Assembly (NCBI GenBank): GCA_003021905.1
Contig: PXPI01000016.1
Coordinates: 1 to 61,517 of the forward strand
Direction of reading: 5' to 3'
DNA length: 61,517 nucleotides
Source of the DNA: Cyanobacteria bacterium SW_9_44_58
GTDB lineage: Bacteria > Cyanobacteriota > Cyanobacteriia > Cyanobacteriales > Rubidibacteraceae
Made by a program: the position numbers and the translations under genes. Numbering within the stretch: position 1 is the first letter of the stretch; each line of letters opens with the position of its first letter. A model generated the notes under the pieces. It was not told where the DNA came from and searched no databases. It saw only the letters and a list, made by a program, of their open reading frames with translations. Below, in pieces: positions 54,330 to 61,517 of the stretch.

Positions 54330-56969
54330 ATGCCTAACTCTCCTCAATATCTTAGCGGCAACCAAATTCGCCAAACTTTCTTAGATTTTTACGCCAAACG
54401 GGGACATGAAATTCTACCCAGCGCCTCTCTGATTCCCGAAGATCCCACAGTATTACTCACCATTGCGGGAATGCTTCCCTTTAAGCCCATCTTCCTAGGG
54501 CAAAAAAAAGCGCCCTGCGATCGCGCCACCACCTCGCAAAAGTGTATCCGCACCAATGATATTGAGAATGTGGGACGCACCAAACGTCACCATACCTTCT
54601 TTGAGATGTTAGGAAACTTTAGCTTTGGCGACTATTTCAAATCGGAAGCCATTCAATGGGCGTGGGAACTGGCGACAAAAGGATTCGGTCTCGATGCGAA
54701 CCGGCTGATTCCCAGTGTTTATGAAGAAGACGAGGAAGCGTTTGCCATTTGGCGCGATGAAATTGGGATTCCCAGCCATCGCATTCAACGCATGGGAGAA
54801 GATGAAAATTTCTGGGCTGCCGGTCCCACTGGTCCTTGCGGCCCTTGTTCCGAATTGTTTTATGATTTTCATCCCGAGTTGGGAGATGAAAATATTGACG
54901 TCGAAGACGATTCCCGCTTCATTGAGTTTTATAATTTGGTCTTCATGCAGTTTAATCGGGATAGTGAGGGAAATTTAACCCCCCTGCAAAATCAAAATAT
55001 TGATACAGGATTGGGATTGGAACGGATGGCGCAAATCCTGCAACAAGTTCCCAATAACTACGAAACGGACTTAATTTTCCCGATTATTCAAACCGCTGCC
55101 GACATTGCCGACATTGATTACGACAAGGCTAATGAAAGCCAAAAAGTTTCTCTCAAAGTCATTGGGGATCATGTTCGCGCTGTGGTTCACATGATTGCCG
55201 ACGGCATTACCGCCTCGAATTTAGGACGAGGCTATATTCTGCGCCATCTTATTCGCCGCGTCGTGCGTCATGGGCGCTTATTAGGCATTACCCGGCAATT
55301 TACTCAAGATGTAGCAGAAACGGCGATTTCCCTAATGGAAGCGCATTATTCCAACTTGCGCGAGGGAGAAGCTTTAATTAAACAGGAGTTGCAACGAGAA
55401 GAAGCCCGTTTCTTGGAAACCCTAGAGAGAGGGGAAAAATTATTAGGGGAAATTCTGCAGAAAGAAACCCAGCAAATTTCCGGGGAAGATGCGTTTGTGC
55501 TGTATGATACCTATGGTTTTCCCTTGGAATTAACCCAAGAAATTGCCCATGAAAAAGGATTAACGGTGGATCTTGATGCCTTTGAACGGGAAATGGAAAA
55601 ACAGCGCCAGCGTTCCCAAGCGGCCCAGGAAACGATTGATTTAACGGTTCAGGGAAGCATTGATCAGTTAGCGCAACAGGTGCATCCCACTGAGTTTGTG
55701 GGCTACACCGATCCCCATTCTCCCGCGAAAGTGGAGGCGGTGTTAATTGATGGCCAAACAGTGCAAGAAGCGGAAGCTGGGAATCAAGTGCAGTTGCTGC
55801 TGGACCAAACCCCCTTTTATGCTGAATCAGGGGGACAGATCGGCGATCGCGGCTATCTCTCGGGAGATAATCTGTTAGTGCGCATTGAAGATGTGCAAAT
55901 CGAATCCGGTCTCTTTGTCCATTTTGGCCGCATTGAACGCGGCATTTTGCGAGTCGGGGATAGCATTACCGCAACCATCGATCGCGCTTGTCGCCGTCGC
56001 GCGCAAGCCCATCATACGGCAACTCACCTATTACACGCAGCCTTAAAACAAATCATTGATCCCTCAGTTTCTCAAGCAGGGTCATTAGTGGCATTTGACC
56101 GCTTACGGTTTGATTTTAACTGTCCCCGTCAGATTCAACCGGAAGAGTTGCAGCAAGTGGAAGATACCATTAATACCTGGATTGCGGAAGCCCATGATAC
56201 CCAATCCGATGTCATGCCCTTTGAAGAAGCCAAAGAAAAAGGCGCGATCGCGATGTTTGGGGAAAAATATGACGATGTGGTTCGCGTGATCGATGTTCCC
56301 GGTGTCTCCATGGAGTTATGCGGGGGGACCCACGTCAACAACACTGCTGAAATTGGACTGTTTAAAATTATCTCAGAAACCGGCATTTCTTCTGGCATCC
56401 GTCGCATCGAAGCGGTTGCTGGACCTGCGGTTTTGGAATATCTCAATCAACGGGATGCCATTGTCCGCGATCTCAGCAAACAATTCAAAGCGCAACCTGA
56501 AGAAATCCCGGAACGGATTCAGAATTTACAGTCGGAACTGAAAGCGGCACAAAAGCAACTGGCATCGGTGAAACAGGAACTTGCCCTTGCTAAGTCGGAT
56601 CAGCTATTAAGCGATGCGGAATCCGTGGGAGAGTTCCATCTCTTAGTCGCCCAAGTGGAAGAAATGGATGCCAAAGCGCTTCAAACAGCTGCAGAACGGT
56701 TGCAACAGAAACTCGGCGATGCAGCGGTGGTGTTGGGATCGGTTCCTGAAGAAGGCAAAGTTAGTTTAGTGGCTGTCTTTAGTCCTAGCATCAATGAAAA
56801 AGGCTTAAAAGCCGGCGATTTTATCGGCAGCATTGCCAAAATCTGCGGCGGCGGCGGCGGCGGTCGCCCCAACCTTGCCCAAGCTGGCGGTAAAGATGCC
56901 TCGAAGTTGCCGGAAGCATTAGAAGCTGCGCAAACTCAGCTGCGAGAAGAGCTAGGCAAGGCGAATTAG
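54330..56969 (+). CDS. alaS: Alanyl-tRNA synthetase
   Basis: Charges tRNA-Ala and edits mischarged Ser. 879 residues. The class II catalytic core begins [20 protein letters not shown] with [20 protein letters not shown] (motif 2). The editing domain has [11 protein letters not shown] and CGGTHV (zinc ligands). A coiled coil (about residues 730-770) and the C-Ala domain with [15 protein letters not shown] complete the plan. The gene is intact. A short hairpin CCCC/GGGG followed by T5 lies 3-25 bp after the stop. Confidence 0.97.
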   Translation: MPNSPQYLSGNQIRQTFLDFYAKRGHEILPSASLIPEDPTVLLTIAGMLPFKPIFLGQKKAPCDRATTSQKCIRTNDIENVGRTKRHHTFFEMLGNFSFGDYFKSEAIQWAWELATKGFGLDANRLIPSVYEEDEEAFAIWRDEIGIPSHRIQRMGEDENFWAAGPTGPCGPCSELFYDFHPELGDENIDVEDDSRFIEFYNLVFMQFNRDSEGNLTPLQNQNIDTGLGLERMAQILQQVPNNYETDLIFPIIQTAADIADIDYDKANESQKVSLKVIGDHVRAVVHMIADGITASNLGRGYILRHLIRRVVRHGRLLGITRQFTQDVAETAISLMEAHYSNLREGEALIKQELQREEARFLETLERGEKLLGEILQKETQQISGEDAFVLYDTYGFPLELTQEIAHEKGLTVDLDAFEREMEKQRQRSQAAQETIDLTVQGSIDQLAQQVHPTEFVGYTDPHSPAKVEAVLIDGQTVQEAEAGNQVQLLLDQTPFYAESGGQIGDRGYLSGDNLLVRIEDVQIESGLFVHFGRIERGILRVGDSITATIDRACRRRAQAHHTATHLLHAALKQIIDPSVSQAGSLVAFDRLRFDFNCPRQIQPEELQQVEDTINTWIAEAHDTQSDVMPFEEAKEKGAIAMFGEKYDDVVRVIDVPGVSMELCGGTHVNNTAEIGLFKIISETGISSGIRRIEAVAGPAVLEYLNQRDAIVRDLSKQFKAQPEEIPERIQNLQSELKAAQKQLASVKQELALAKSDQLLSDAESVGEFHLLVAQVEEMDAKALQTAAERLQQKLGDAAVVLGSVPEEGKVSLVAVFSPSINEKGLKAGDFIGSIAKICGGGGGGRPNLAQAGGKDASKLPEALEAAQTQLREELGKAN

Positions 56970-57010
56970 CTGCCCCGGATCAATGGGGAATTTTTCTCCG
57001 TGCATTAAGA

Positions 57011-57976
57011 CTACCCTTTTAACCAAGGCTGGCTGACGCGTTCCAACACCTGAGTGTCTTCCGGATCAAGTTGCCAACCCAAAGCACCAGCATTCTGTTG
57101 CGCTTGCTTGGCATTTTTGGCACCTGGAATTGGGATCGCCCCTTGGCTCATGAGCCAGTTTAAAGCAACTTGGGCTGGCGTTTTTTGGTATTTTTCGCCT
57201 AATTTTTGCAAGGAATTGATAACTGGCGAAATTTTATTGATGCCAGAGGGTTTAAACTTGGGATCTAAACGGCGGGCGCCAGCAGGGTTTTCCTGACCTG
57301 TATATTTTCCGGTCAGCAAGCCTTGAGCAAGAGGACTATAAGCAATAATGGCAACGCCTAATTCTTGGGCGGTTTGCCAAATCCCGCTGCTTTCAATTTT
57401 ACGGTTTAATAGGGAATATTGAACTTGGTTGCTGGCGAGGGGCACACCGCGTTTTTGCAAATATTCATGGGCTTTCCGCATTTGGCCAGCAGAGTAGTTG
57501 CTAACGCCAACTGCTTCAATACGCCCTTGTTGGAATTCTTCTGCCAAAGCATCCATTAGGGTTTCTTGATTCATAAAGAAGCTAAAAGGAGTATGGACTT
57601 GATATAAGGGGATGCTGTCAACTTGCAGCCGTTCCAGGCTTTTGGTTAGGGCTTCTCGGACGGATTCACGGGAAACTCGCCAGGGCAAGGGAAAATATTT
57701 GGTCGCGATCGCGACTTCCGTATTATTTTCTTGGGCAAATTGACCTAATAAACGTTCCGATTCCCCTAATCCATATACTTCTGCCGTATCAAACAAGGTA
57801 ATATTGGCTTCAACCGATGCTTGAAAAGCCTCTCGCACTTGGCTTTGGTCATATCCTTTCCCATAATCCCAAAATAAACTATCTCCCCAAGACCACGTTC
57901 CCACGCCGAGGGGCGTGACTTGTGGGCCATTGCTGCCTAACGATACGGTAGCCGGTACGGTAGAAGTCGTATTCAT
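57011..57976 (-). CDS. Aldo/keto reductase
   Basis: 321 residues, a TIM-barrel NADPH-dependent reductase. Catalytic Asp, Tyr, Lys and His are represented by LFDTAEVYGLGESE, AIATKYFP and YQVHTPFSF, though the His is in the QVHTP strand as is usual. SNYSAGQMRKAHEYL and IPIPGAKNAKQAQQNAGAL form the cofactor phosphate site. It resembles the plant and cyanobacterial AKR group close to pyridoxal reductase and potassium channel beta subunits. Substrate unknown. It stands alone and converges on alaS. Confidence 0.9.
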   Translation of the reverse strand: MNTTSTVPATVSLGSNGPQVTPLGVGTWSWGDSLFWDYGKGYDQSQVREAFQASVEANITLFDTAEVYGLGESERLLGQFAQENNTEVAIATKYFPLPWRVSRESVREALTKSLERLQVDSIPLYQVHTPFSFFMNQETLMDALAEEFQQGRIEAVGVSNYSAGQMRKAHEYLQKRGVPLASNQVQYSLLNRKIESSGIWQTAQELGVAIIAYSPLAQGLLTGKYTGQENPAGARRLDPKFKPSGINKISPVINSLQKLGEKYQKTPAQVALNWLMSQGAIPIPGAKNAKQAQQNAGALGWQLDPEDTQVLERVSQPWLKG

Positions 57977-58076
57977 TAATTTCTTGTTGATCGCGATCGA
58001 TTGCTTAATTTTCTAGCGTTTTGGCGATAAATCCTTCTTCCTTTATGGTAAATCAAGTGTCATTCGTCATTGGTTT

Positions 58077-59393
58077 CTATTTAATAAAAGAGTTTTTCTC
58101 TTGCTTTTGAAAGTATTGATAGGTTTCCTGGGAATAGCGACGGATTAATTCCTTAGCTTGATTATCATTTGGGGGACGTTCTACCATAACGGCAACTAAA
58201 TAGCGCTTGCCAGTGTGGGAGTCAATTATCCCAACATCCCCGACTAAAGAGGCAATGCTGCCGGTTTTATGGGCAATGCTTGCCCTTTGATCTAAGCCTT
58301 GAACAAGCAAGGAGTTGTTCTGGGTTTTACCCAGGATCTGAAAAATGCGATCGCGCGATCGCGCTGATACCAACTCTCCTTGACTTAATTGGGCCAGTAG
58401 CGTTACCAACTCTTTTGGGCTAGTGGTATTGGTTCTTTCAAAATCCGGCAATGGGTTGCGAAGGCGGGTATGTTCCAATCCCCATTGGACAAACAATCGA
58501 TTTAAAGCCTCTTTTCCTCCCAACCGCTTAATAATCATATTTGCGGCAGTATTATCGCTATCAATAATCATCTTGGCTGCGGCTTCTAATGCCAAATATT
58601 CGGTTCCCACGGGTTGATTTTGCATTTTCCCGGAACCGCCAGCTTTTACCGCTTCGGTGATGGTTAGGGATTCATCAAGCTGGAGTTTCCCTTCCTCCCA
58701 AGCCTGAAAAAAGGCAATTAGAATGGGAATCTTAATCATGCTGGCAGCGGAAAGGCGACTTTCCCCTTGGAAATTGACATACTTGCCACTGTCTAAATCC
58801 ACAACAAATGCTGCCGGATTCAATTGCGGCTGTTGGCTAGCTAAGGTTTGAAAGGTTTGTTTCAGGGAAGCTGCTTGTTGCTTTAGAGGCAACTTCGATA
58901 GAGAAGAAGATGGGGTTTCCTTTGTCTGGAGGGGAGAGGTTGTAACTTCCGTCGCGGTAGAAAAAGACGACTGGACCAGATACTTGTCCCGATCCAACAA
59001 TGATAAAACCGTTCCCGCGATCGCGCCGATTCCCACTGCTAAAATAAGCAAGCGGAGAATGAGCAAAAAAGAGCGTTCTATTCCGGAACGGGAACTCCCT
59101 GCGGTGACGGGTTGCGATGGTTGAGACTGACGAGGAAAGGCAATAATATTGCTTTCTTGTTTCACCCGTTTTCTCGCTCGTTTTTCCGCCTGTTTTTGCC
59201 GTTCCCGTGCTTGACGGCGACGTTCGGATAAATCTCTCGTTGTGCGGCGACGAGACGATTTTTTGGAACCTGCAGCGGGTTTGCGCTTAGTTGGAGAGCG
59301 TTTCTTCTTTTGGGGGGGAGATTGACGGCGAGAAGAAACGTTTTTCTTTTGAGGTCTCCCTTGCGCTACGCGATATTCATTATTCCACACCAC
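58077..59393 (-). CDS. Class A beta-lactamase-fold serine hydrolase, membrane-anchored
   Basis: 438 residues. A very basic cytoplasmic tail (about 1-80, rich in Arg, Lys and Ser) precedes a membrane helix (about 108-132), a Ser/Thr linker, and the periplasmic hydrolase domain. Motifs: S218-M-I-K221 (SxxK), S279-D-N281 (SDN), K376-T-G-S379 (KTGS). The Glu166 general base of true beta-lactamases is not at the expected place; the aligned segment reads HTRLRNPLPDFERTNTT. So antibiotic hydrolysis is doubtful, and a peptidoglycan or PBP-like role is more likely. The start is GTG at 59393. It lies 5 bp after the trmJ-type gene. Confidence 0.83.
   Translation of the reverse strand: MVWNNEYRVAQGRPQKKNVSSRRQSPPQKKKRSPTKRKPAAGSKKSSRRRTTRDLSERRRQARERQKQAEKRARKRVKQESNIIAFPRQSQPSQPVTAGSSRSGIERSFLLILRLLILAVGIGAIAGTVLSLLDRDKYLVQSSFSTATEVTTSPLQTKETPSSSLSKLPLKQQAASLKQTFQTLASQQPQLNPAAFVVDLDSGKYVNFQGESRLSAASMIKIPILIAFFQAWEEGKLQLDESLTITEAVKAGGSGKMQNQPVGTEYLALEAAAKMIIDSDNTAANMIIKRLGGKEALNRLFVQWGLEHTRLRNPLPDFERTNTTSPKELVTLLAQLSQGELVSARSRDRIFQILGKTQNNSLLVQGLDQRASIAHKTGSIASLVGDVGIIDSHTGKRYLVAVMVERPPNDNQAKELIRRYSQETYQYFQKQEKNSFIK
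58347..58362. repeat. Two adjacent HIP1 octamers (GCGATCGC twice)
   Basis: Directly abutting copies, flanked by further CGC on the right, inside the beta-lactamase-like gene. This is the same arrangement as at 8053-8068. Confidence 0.9.
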
Positions 59394-59398
59394 AATAA

Positions 59399-60145
59399 TT
59401 ACTCCTCATTGACCACATTTTTATTATGAATTGCCCATTCCGTTTGTCTAAGAATTCCTCGCAACAGGGCTAATTCTTCTGGGGTTAGATTAGCACGATT
59501 AAAAATCTGACGAAATTTTTTCATGCGTGCCGAGGCAGTGTGGGGATACAAAAAGCCAATTTTGAGCAAAACTTGTTCTAAATGTTGATAATAACCTTCT
59601 AAGGCTTCTAGGGGGGCCGTTTCTTGAGGAGAGGCTGCTAAATTCTCCGTCGCTGTTGTTACCAGTTGTTGCAACTCATAGCTGCAAATGGCAACTGCCG
59701 TTGCTAAATTTAAGGAAGTATAAGTTCCTGCCGTTGGAATATAAAGACAGTGTTGGGCATGGGTTAATTCTTCGTTGGTTAAACCGCTGTCTTCTCGTCC
59801 AAAAATGAGTGCAGAAGGAACGGAAAGAAGTTTGGGAAGCGCTTCCCGGGGTGGCTGTAGGGGCATGGAGAGCGTCCGTTCCCGGGCAGTGGTGGCGACT
59901 GCTTGCTGACATCCCGCTAAGGCATCTGGCAACGAATCAACCGTTTGCGCATTTGCCAAAATCTCTCCTCCATGTACTGCCATTTGTTGGGCTTGGGCGC
60001 TGCGGGGAGCGCATTGGGGATTGACTAACATTAATTGTTCTAGCCCCATGTTTTTCATCACCCGCGCGATCGCGCCCACATTTAATGCCCCGGCAGGTTC
60101 CACCAGCACAATTCGGATGTTGCTTAAAGAAGAATATTGCGCCAT
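59399..60145 (-). CDS. TrmJ-type SPOUT RNA methyltransferase
   Basis: 248 residues, the TrmH/SpoU superfamily. Motif 1 is VEPAGALNVGAIARVMKNMG (about residues 15-34), motif 2 LIFGREDSGLTNEELTHA, and motif 3 YIPTAGTYTSLNLATAVAIC, forming the knotted SAM site. The length and C-terminal helical region match TrmJ, which makes the 2'-O-methyl at position 32 of certain tRNAs; the target in cyanobacteria is inferred. The start ATG is clear. The beta-lactamase-like gene is co-transcribed. Confidence 0.88.
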   Translation of the reverse strand: MAQYSSLSNIRIVLVEPAGALNVGAIARVMKNMGLEQLMLVNPQCAPRSAQAQQMAVHGGEILANAQTVDSLPDALAGCQQAVATTARERTLSMPLQPPREALPKLLSVPSALIFGREDSGLTNEELTHAQHCLYIPTAGTYTSLNLATAVAICSYELQQLVTTATENLAASPQETAPLEALEGYYQHLEQVLLKIGFLYPHTASARMKKFRQIFNRANLTPEELALLRGILRQTEWAIHNKNVVNEE

Positions 60146-60215
60146 GAAGGGAGTTCTTCTCTATGATTGATTCATCGGTATTTTAATCGTTTCCGACCAA
60201 CATTCACAAATCAAT

Positions 60216-60255
60216 ATAAAAAGGCAAGCAAAGCCCAATTCTCGCTTTACCTGCC
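60216..60255 (-). terminator. Rho-independent terminator of the rhodanese operon
   Basis: On the minus strand, a 12-bp stem (60255-60244 with 60234-60223, two G-U pairs, nine-base loop) is followed by five T. It lies 27 bp after the rhodanese stop. Confidence 0.85.
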
Positions 60256-60281
60256 AACTCTAACAAGATGAAATTGTCCAA

Positions 60282-60779
60282 TTACCCATTATTTAAAGAT
60301 TTGCCTGCTTCTTTCCATCCTTGAACACTGGGAGGATACCCTAAAACATTGTTGTAACCTAAAAGATGTAATGCTGTTACCCCGATCGTGGTACGATAGC
60401 CAACAGAACAATATAAAATCACTGGTCGATCTTTGGGGATTTTGCTTTGCAGTTTAGCTAGATCCCGCACGGGGATATTAATAGCATTGAGAATATGTCC
60501 TTTTGCATATTCTAGGGGTTCACGGACATCAATTAACTGTGCATCCTCATTATTCACTAATTTTTCCAGTTCATCTTCATTTTTAACGGTATAATATTGC
60601 CTGGGAATATTGGTCAGAAATCCATTGACTGCTGTTTCTACCTCTGAGGAAGCGTTGGTTGCTATGGCGTTATTTTGAGGGAAAATCAAGGGCATAATCC
60701 GACTCCCCCCTCCTAACCATAGAAAAACACTGAGACAAACCGCAATTAGGCCTTTGAACATTTGAGTTACTGTTAACAT
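60282..60779 (-). CDS. Rhodanese-like domain protein, secreted or membrane-anchored
   Basis: 165 residues from the ATG at 60779 (a TTG at 60794 would directly abut the upstream stop). The N-terminal hydrophobic stretch (GLIAVCLSVFLWLGGGS) is a signal anchor or signal peptide. The rhodanese domain has LIDVREPLEYAKGHILNAIN and the active-site loop YCSVGYRT with the catalytic Cys, followed by a C-terminal LGYNNVLGYPPSVQGW. It likely transfers sulfane sulfur or acts as a thiol-based sensor in the periplasm or lumen. It follows the DUF3122 gene without a gap and ends at a terminator, forming an operon. Confidence 0.85.
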   Translation of the reverse strand: MLTVTQMFKGLIAVCLSVFLWLGGGSRIMPLIFPQNNAIATNASSEVETAVNGFLTNIPRQYYTVKNEDELEKLVNNEDAQLIDVREPLEYAKGHILNAINIPVRDLAKLQSKIPKDRPVILYCSVGYRTTIGVTALHLLGYNNVLGYPPSVQGWKEAGKSLNNG

Positions 60780-60794
60780 AAGTTTCAATTCCAA

Positions 60795-61259
60795 TTACAA
60801 TTTGGCTTTCGCTGCAACTTTTTTCCATTCTTGAATGGATAAGGGAGATACAGCTAACTTAACCTCTTGATCATTTTTAGTGGGGATAGAAAATACAATT
60901 TCTAATTCCTTGGGCAACTTAGAAATAATGGCGTCAAAATCATATTGGCCGATGTTTCCAGGAGGATTGCCATTGGCAAACGCTTCTTCCGAAACATCTT
61001 CTGCCTTGAAGGTTTGGCCCGTAGGAATCATAACAGTTAAGAGTTGAGGATGAGCAATTTCGGTTGCACCGGGAAAACCGGAAAGACGAATTTTAAAGTG
61101 ATTTTCGCCCTCTTGAGTAATGCGTTTAAACGCGATCGCTTGCCAAGTTTGATTATTGCGATCAAATAATTTCTGCCGAGATTGATAAACGACTTGGTTC
61201 TCATCTTCTTGCAGTTTCCGAATTTCGGCATTAGCCGGTTGAGAGAACATCCCATTCAA
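60795..61259 (-). CDS. DUF3122 family protein, N-terminus atypical
   Basis: 154 residues from a TTG start. The mature core matches DUF3122: AEIRKLQEDENQVVYQSRQK, QTWQAIAFKRI and LIVMIPTGQ-like LTVMIPTGQTFKAEDVS near the middle. Relatives begin with a hydrophobic signal peptide; here the frame starts NGMFSQPANA-EIRK, which looks like the end of such a peptide (cleavage at ANA). Upstream in frame the sequence is polar until TAA, with no hydrophobic segment. The gene seems to have lost most of its signal sequence, perhaps by a frameshift. It is coupled to the rhodanese gene. Confidence 0.75.
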   Translation of the reverse strand: MNGMFSQPANAEIRKLQEDENQVVYQSRQKLFDRNNQTWQAIAFKRITQEGENHFKIRLSGFPGATEIAHPQLLTVMIPTGQTFKAEDVSEEAFANGNPPGNIGQYDFDAIISKLPKELEIVFSIPTKNDQEVKLAVSPLSIQEWKKVAAKAKL

Positions 61260-61379
61260 CCCTATACATATTTTATTAGGGCGCGATCGGTTTCCCGAAA
61301 GTGAAGCTTATGTCATTCGTAAATTGGCTTGATGTTGAAATAACAAATATCTTTTGCAACTTTAGTACTTTATAATTAC

Positions 61380-61394
61380 TCAAGGTCACCTTGA
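61380..61394. promoter_or_regulatory. Perfect odd palindrome downstream of a -10 box
   Basis: TCAAGGT and ACCTTGA flank a single central C. A perfect TATAAT lies just upstream (61371-61376) on the + strand, so the palindrome would cover the transcription start of a rightward promoter. An IS630-type element now begins about 35 bp further on. Confidence 0.45.
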
Positions 61395-61428
61395 TATTAA
61401 ACTAATTTTTTATCAAGAATTAATTATA

Positions 61429-61517
61429 GCAATTCTCAGACCAATAAGGTACACTGAGAAGGAAAGACAGTAGATTAAAATAAGCGTGTCCATGCAACCT
61501 TATTCAATTGATTTTCG
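61429..61517 (+). mobile_element. Left end of an IS630-family insertion sequence
   Basis: After the TA at 61427-61428 (IS630 elements insert at TA), the sequence contains TTCTCAG (61433-61439) and CTGAGAA (61454-61460), a 7-bp subterminal inverted repeat, followed by a transposase start. The other end lies outside the window. Confidence 0.65.
61492..61517 (+). CDS. IS630-type transposase, first codons only
   Basis: ATG opens MQPYSIDFR and runs off the right edge. IS630/Tc1-like transposases commonly start with this PYSxDFR or DLR text, the beginning of a helix-turn-helix domain. Only about nine residues are visible, so the call rests on this motif and on the inverted repeat upstream. Confidence 0.6.

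Overview
The window is cyanobacterial chromosome. The direct evidence is about fifty copies, counted by eye, of the octamer GCGATCGC (HIP1), and genes essentially restricted to oxygenic phototrophs: ndhM, an NdbB-type NAD(P)H dehydrogenase, a CpcS/CpeS bilin lyase, an NblB-like protein, ycf23, a ycf33-like gene, a Ycf21-type chorismate lyase, crhR and an SLH-domain porin. HIP1 is often embedded in a longer GC-alternating palindrome, which may help place the lineage. A Halothece-like or related unicellular cyanobacterium is possible, but that is inference.

Layout. 1-4.7 kb: the 3' end of a group II intron abuts the end of pheA. A DUF1997 gene and a YbhN-type flippase gene follow. Next comes a scar where a decayed IS200/IS605 tnpB lies against the stub of another gene, and then coaX. 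4.7-16.9 kb: housekeeping genes (holB, a dual-specificity phosphatase, gcvT, argS, a sigma-70-like protein, a VOC protein, DUF2237, an RlmL-type methyltransferase, thrC, crhR, a DUF482 protein, Ycf33-like). 17-28.7 kb: clpB with structured upstream DNA and a strong terminator, HAD, ndbB, a frameshifted PP2C phosphatase, ndhM, anmK, DUF3370, hisH and an MFS carrier. 28.9-32.2 kb: an ABC-2 exporter divergent from an SLH porin with 27 bp between start codons. 32.3-38.9 kb: a vanY-nblB-cpcS operon, doxX behind a perfect palindrome, ycf23, hsp20 and purN. 38.9-44.7 kb: sugar nucleotidyltransferase, scpA, lapA, an AGE-family epimerase, a possible fibrillin-like gene, chorismate lyase and tRNA-Leu(GAG). 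45.2-50.4 kb is a decay zone: a frameshifted, truncated glycosyltransferase fragment, a Rieske oxygenase with one in-frame TAG, and a broken pirin flank an intact TPR gene and an intact CYP120-like P450. 50.4-61.5 kb: Uup-type ABC-F, a pheophytinase-like hydrolase, DUF3727, alaS, an aldo/keto reductase, a beta-lactamase-fold hydrolase, a TrmJ-type methyltransferase, a rhodanese and DUF3122. The window ends in the first codons of an IS630-family transposase.

How the genes relate. Most are unlinked housekeeping functions in short operons, as is usual in cyanobacteria. Groupings that may be functional are vanY-nblB-cpcS (phycobilisome turnover and bilin attachment), the ABC exporter with the porin, and the PaO-like Rieske, CYP120, pirin and PPH-like hydrolase neighbourhood, which resembles pigment or isoprenoid breakdown but is partly inactivated.

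I found no defence island, CRISPR array, prophage or biosynthetic cluster. The items most worth a second look are the single-lesion broken genes, the hairpins between convergent genes, the possible attenuator-like leader of thrC and the operator-like palindromes near clpB, doxX and the right edge.
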